Shown: in pieces, positions 62,694-64,000 of the stretch
How positions within the stretch are numbered: the stretch's first letter is position 1
How the letters are laid out: each line of letters opens with the position of its first letter
Source of the DNA: Terfezia claveryi
Taxonomy: Eukaryota; Ascomycota; Pezizomycetes; Pezizales; Pezizaceae
Direction: 5' to 3'
NCBI GenBank assembly: GCA_015179025.1
Contig: WHUX01000037.1
Coordinates: 310,001-374,000 of the forward strand
DNA length: 64,000 bases
Program-made: the position numbers and the translations under genes
Notes under the pieces: model-generated
Told to the model about the DNA's origin: nothing
What the model saw: the letters and a program-made list of their open reading frames with translations, nothing else
Databases searched by the model: none

Positions 62694-63440
62694 CATATAT
62701 ATATAAGTATCCGAAAGAACGAGTTTCTCGCATATATATATAAGTCTCCAAAAGCACGAGTTTCTCGCATATATATATATAAGCCTGCGAATGTATAGAT
62801 TTCTCACATATATATATATATATATGTTCCAAAAGCACGAGTTTCTCGCATATATATATAAGCCTGCGAATGTATGGATTTCTCACATATATATATATAA
62901 GTCTGCGAATGCATGGATTTCTCACATATATATATATATGTCTCCAAAAGCACGAGTTTCTCGCACATATATATATAAGTCTCCAAAAGCACGAGTGTCT
63001 TGCACATATATATATAAGTCTCCAAAAGCATGCACATATATATATAAGTCTCCAAAAGCACGAGTTTCTCGCATATATATATATATGTCTCAAAAAGCAC
63101 GAGTTTCTCGTATATATATATATAAGCTTGCGAATGTATGGATTTCTCACATATATATATATATGTCTCCAAAAGCACGAGTTTCTCGCACATATATATA
63201 TAAGTCTCCAAAAGCACGAGTGTCTCACACATATATATATAAGTCTCCAAAAGCACGCACATATATATATAAGTCTCCAAAAGCACGAGTTTCTCGCATA
63301 TATATATATATCAGCCCGCGAATGCATAGATTTCTCACATATATATATATATATAAGCCTGCGAATGCATGGATTTCTCGCATATATATATATAAGCAGC
63401 GAGCACATGGGTTTCTCGCATATATATACTTATATGAGCC
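62693..63440. repeat. TA-rich 37-bp minisatellite I (large array)
   Basis: About twenty units of two interleaved types: GTCTCCAAAAGCACGAGTTT plus CTCGCA, and GCCTGCGAATGCATGGATTT plus CTCACA. Each is followed by (TA)4-8. Several frames on both strands stay open through it (I-Y-I-Y-x-S-P-K-A repeats), which reflects the TA filler and unit length rather than a gene. Confidence 0.9.
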
Positions 63441-64000
63441 CGCGCATGCATGAATTCCAACGGGATATATTACAAAGCGTGAACTCCGCACATATCGCAG
63501 TACTTGTCTCGTTCGCAGTACCACGACTACGATTTCCCAATATGACTATTACCAGGCCAGGCATTGAGTAGTACGGCACCCGCGTGCGAAAGGGGGGCTA
63601 AGCGCTGTTGATCACTGTCATGCCACTTCTCTTATTATCCCCTATCTCATTGTCTTCGGAAAGTCTAAATTGTCAGCCTTAGCAGTCGGCCTTGGCAACT
63701 ATGGTTTTCCTGTATATATACTTCCTTTCCCCGCGCTTTTTCCCTTTGCTCATTATTCCCAGCATATTACAGCGAGTATTAGAGAGAGAATTAGAGCGAG
63801 AATTAGAGCGAGAATTAGAGCAAGCATTAGAGCGAGAGTAGTCTGGTTGGTAGAGCGAGAGTTAGAGCGATGGATACAATGAGAGTTATAGTGAAGCTTA
63901 GGCCAAGGGTTAGAGCACGTGTTGCTGCACACATGTTCCGTGTACATATCTATTGCTAAATACCTCTCTGTGTATATAATAATTGTCGAATACAATGAAG
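63440..64000 (-). repeat. Right arm (L module, inverted), running off the window
   Basis: Reverse complement of 62,115-62,693. The match reaches the last bases of the window (GTATATAATAATTGTCGAATACAATG), so the palindrome continues beyond. Confidence 0.9.

Noticed and set aside
62650..63571. Frames of 160-252 codons in the TA-rich array
   Set aside because: Several overlap on both strands with the same low-complexity pattern; they reflect the 37-bp unit and TA filler.

Overview
The window is nuclear DNA of a filamentous ascomycete (Pezizomycotina). The evidence is single-copy eukaryotic genes with many short GT-AG introns, CT-A-A-C-type branch sites, and fungal versions of Erj5, Pra1/Yip3, Pre10, Gcd11, Mns1, Svp26, Csc1, Pch2, Ded1, Ies1, Mak11 and Vid21/Eaf1. 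The intron density and heavy repeat load would fit a Pezizomycete, but that is inference. There are no bacterial operons, CRISPR arrays or canonical tRNA/rRNA genes. Exon models were built by hand from splice sites, reading phase and family conservation. Every spliced model given as intact sums to a multiple of three.

Positions 1-46,720 form a gene island. In order it holds: the 3' end of an acyl-CoA ligase; ERJ5 (-); a PRA1 gene (+) followed after 2 nt by a 257-codon ORF; a Gln-rich protein (+) with a probable one-base frameshift; proteasome alpha7 (-); eIF2-gamma (-); ER mannosidase MNS1 (-); a mitochondrial ribosomal protein uS13 gene (+) split into short exons; SVP26 (+); a CSC1-type channel (-); PCH2/TRIP13 (+) in 12 exons; a small convergent gene (-); DED1 (+); a small ORF (-); IES1 (+); a 1,929-aa protein (+) whose layout resembles Red1/SYCP2 meiotic axis proteins; MAK11 (-); and VID21 (+) with a 41-Gln tract. 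The themes are secretory pathway (ERJ5, PRA1, MNS1, SVP26), translation and ribosome assembly (eIF2-gamma, uS13m, DED1, MAK11), chromatin (IES1, VID21) and possibly meiosis (PCH2 plus the axis-like protein).

Positions 47,720-64,000 hold no intact gene. They begin with a 768-bp element with 35-bp terminal inverted repeats. The rest is a shuffled set of about a dozen modules, mostly minisatellites with 12-, 16-, 24-, 29-, about 33-, 37- and 68-bp units, reused in both orientations. Three large inverted duplications are each centred on a TA-rich 37-bp array. A broken KRBA2-like integrase with a Cys-rich tail lies at 60.3-61.7 kb, and a fragment of its end recurs at 51.6 kb. Two copies of a module carry a tRNA-like Pol III A box, and only one keeps the B box. 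The 24-bp arrays are open in several frames on both strands, but scattered stops argue against coding.
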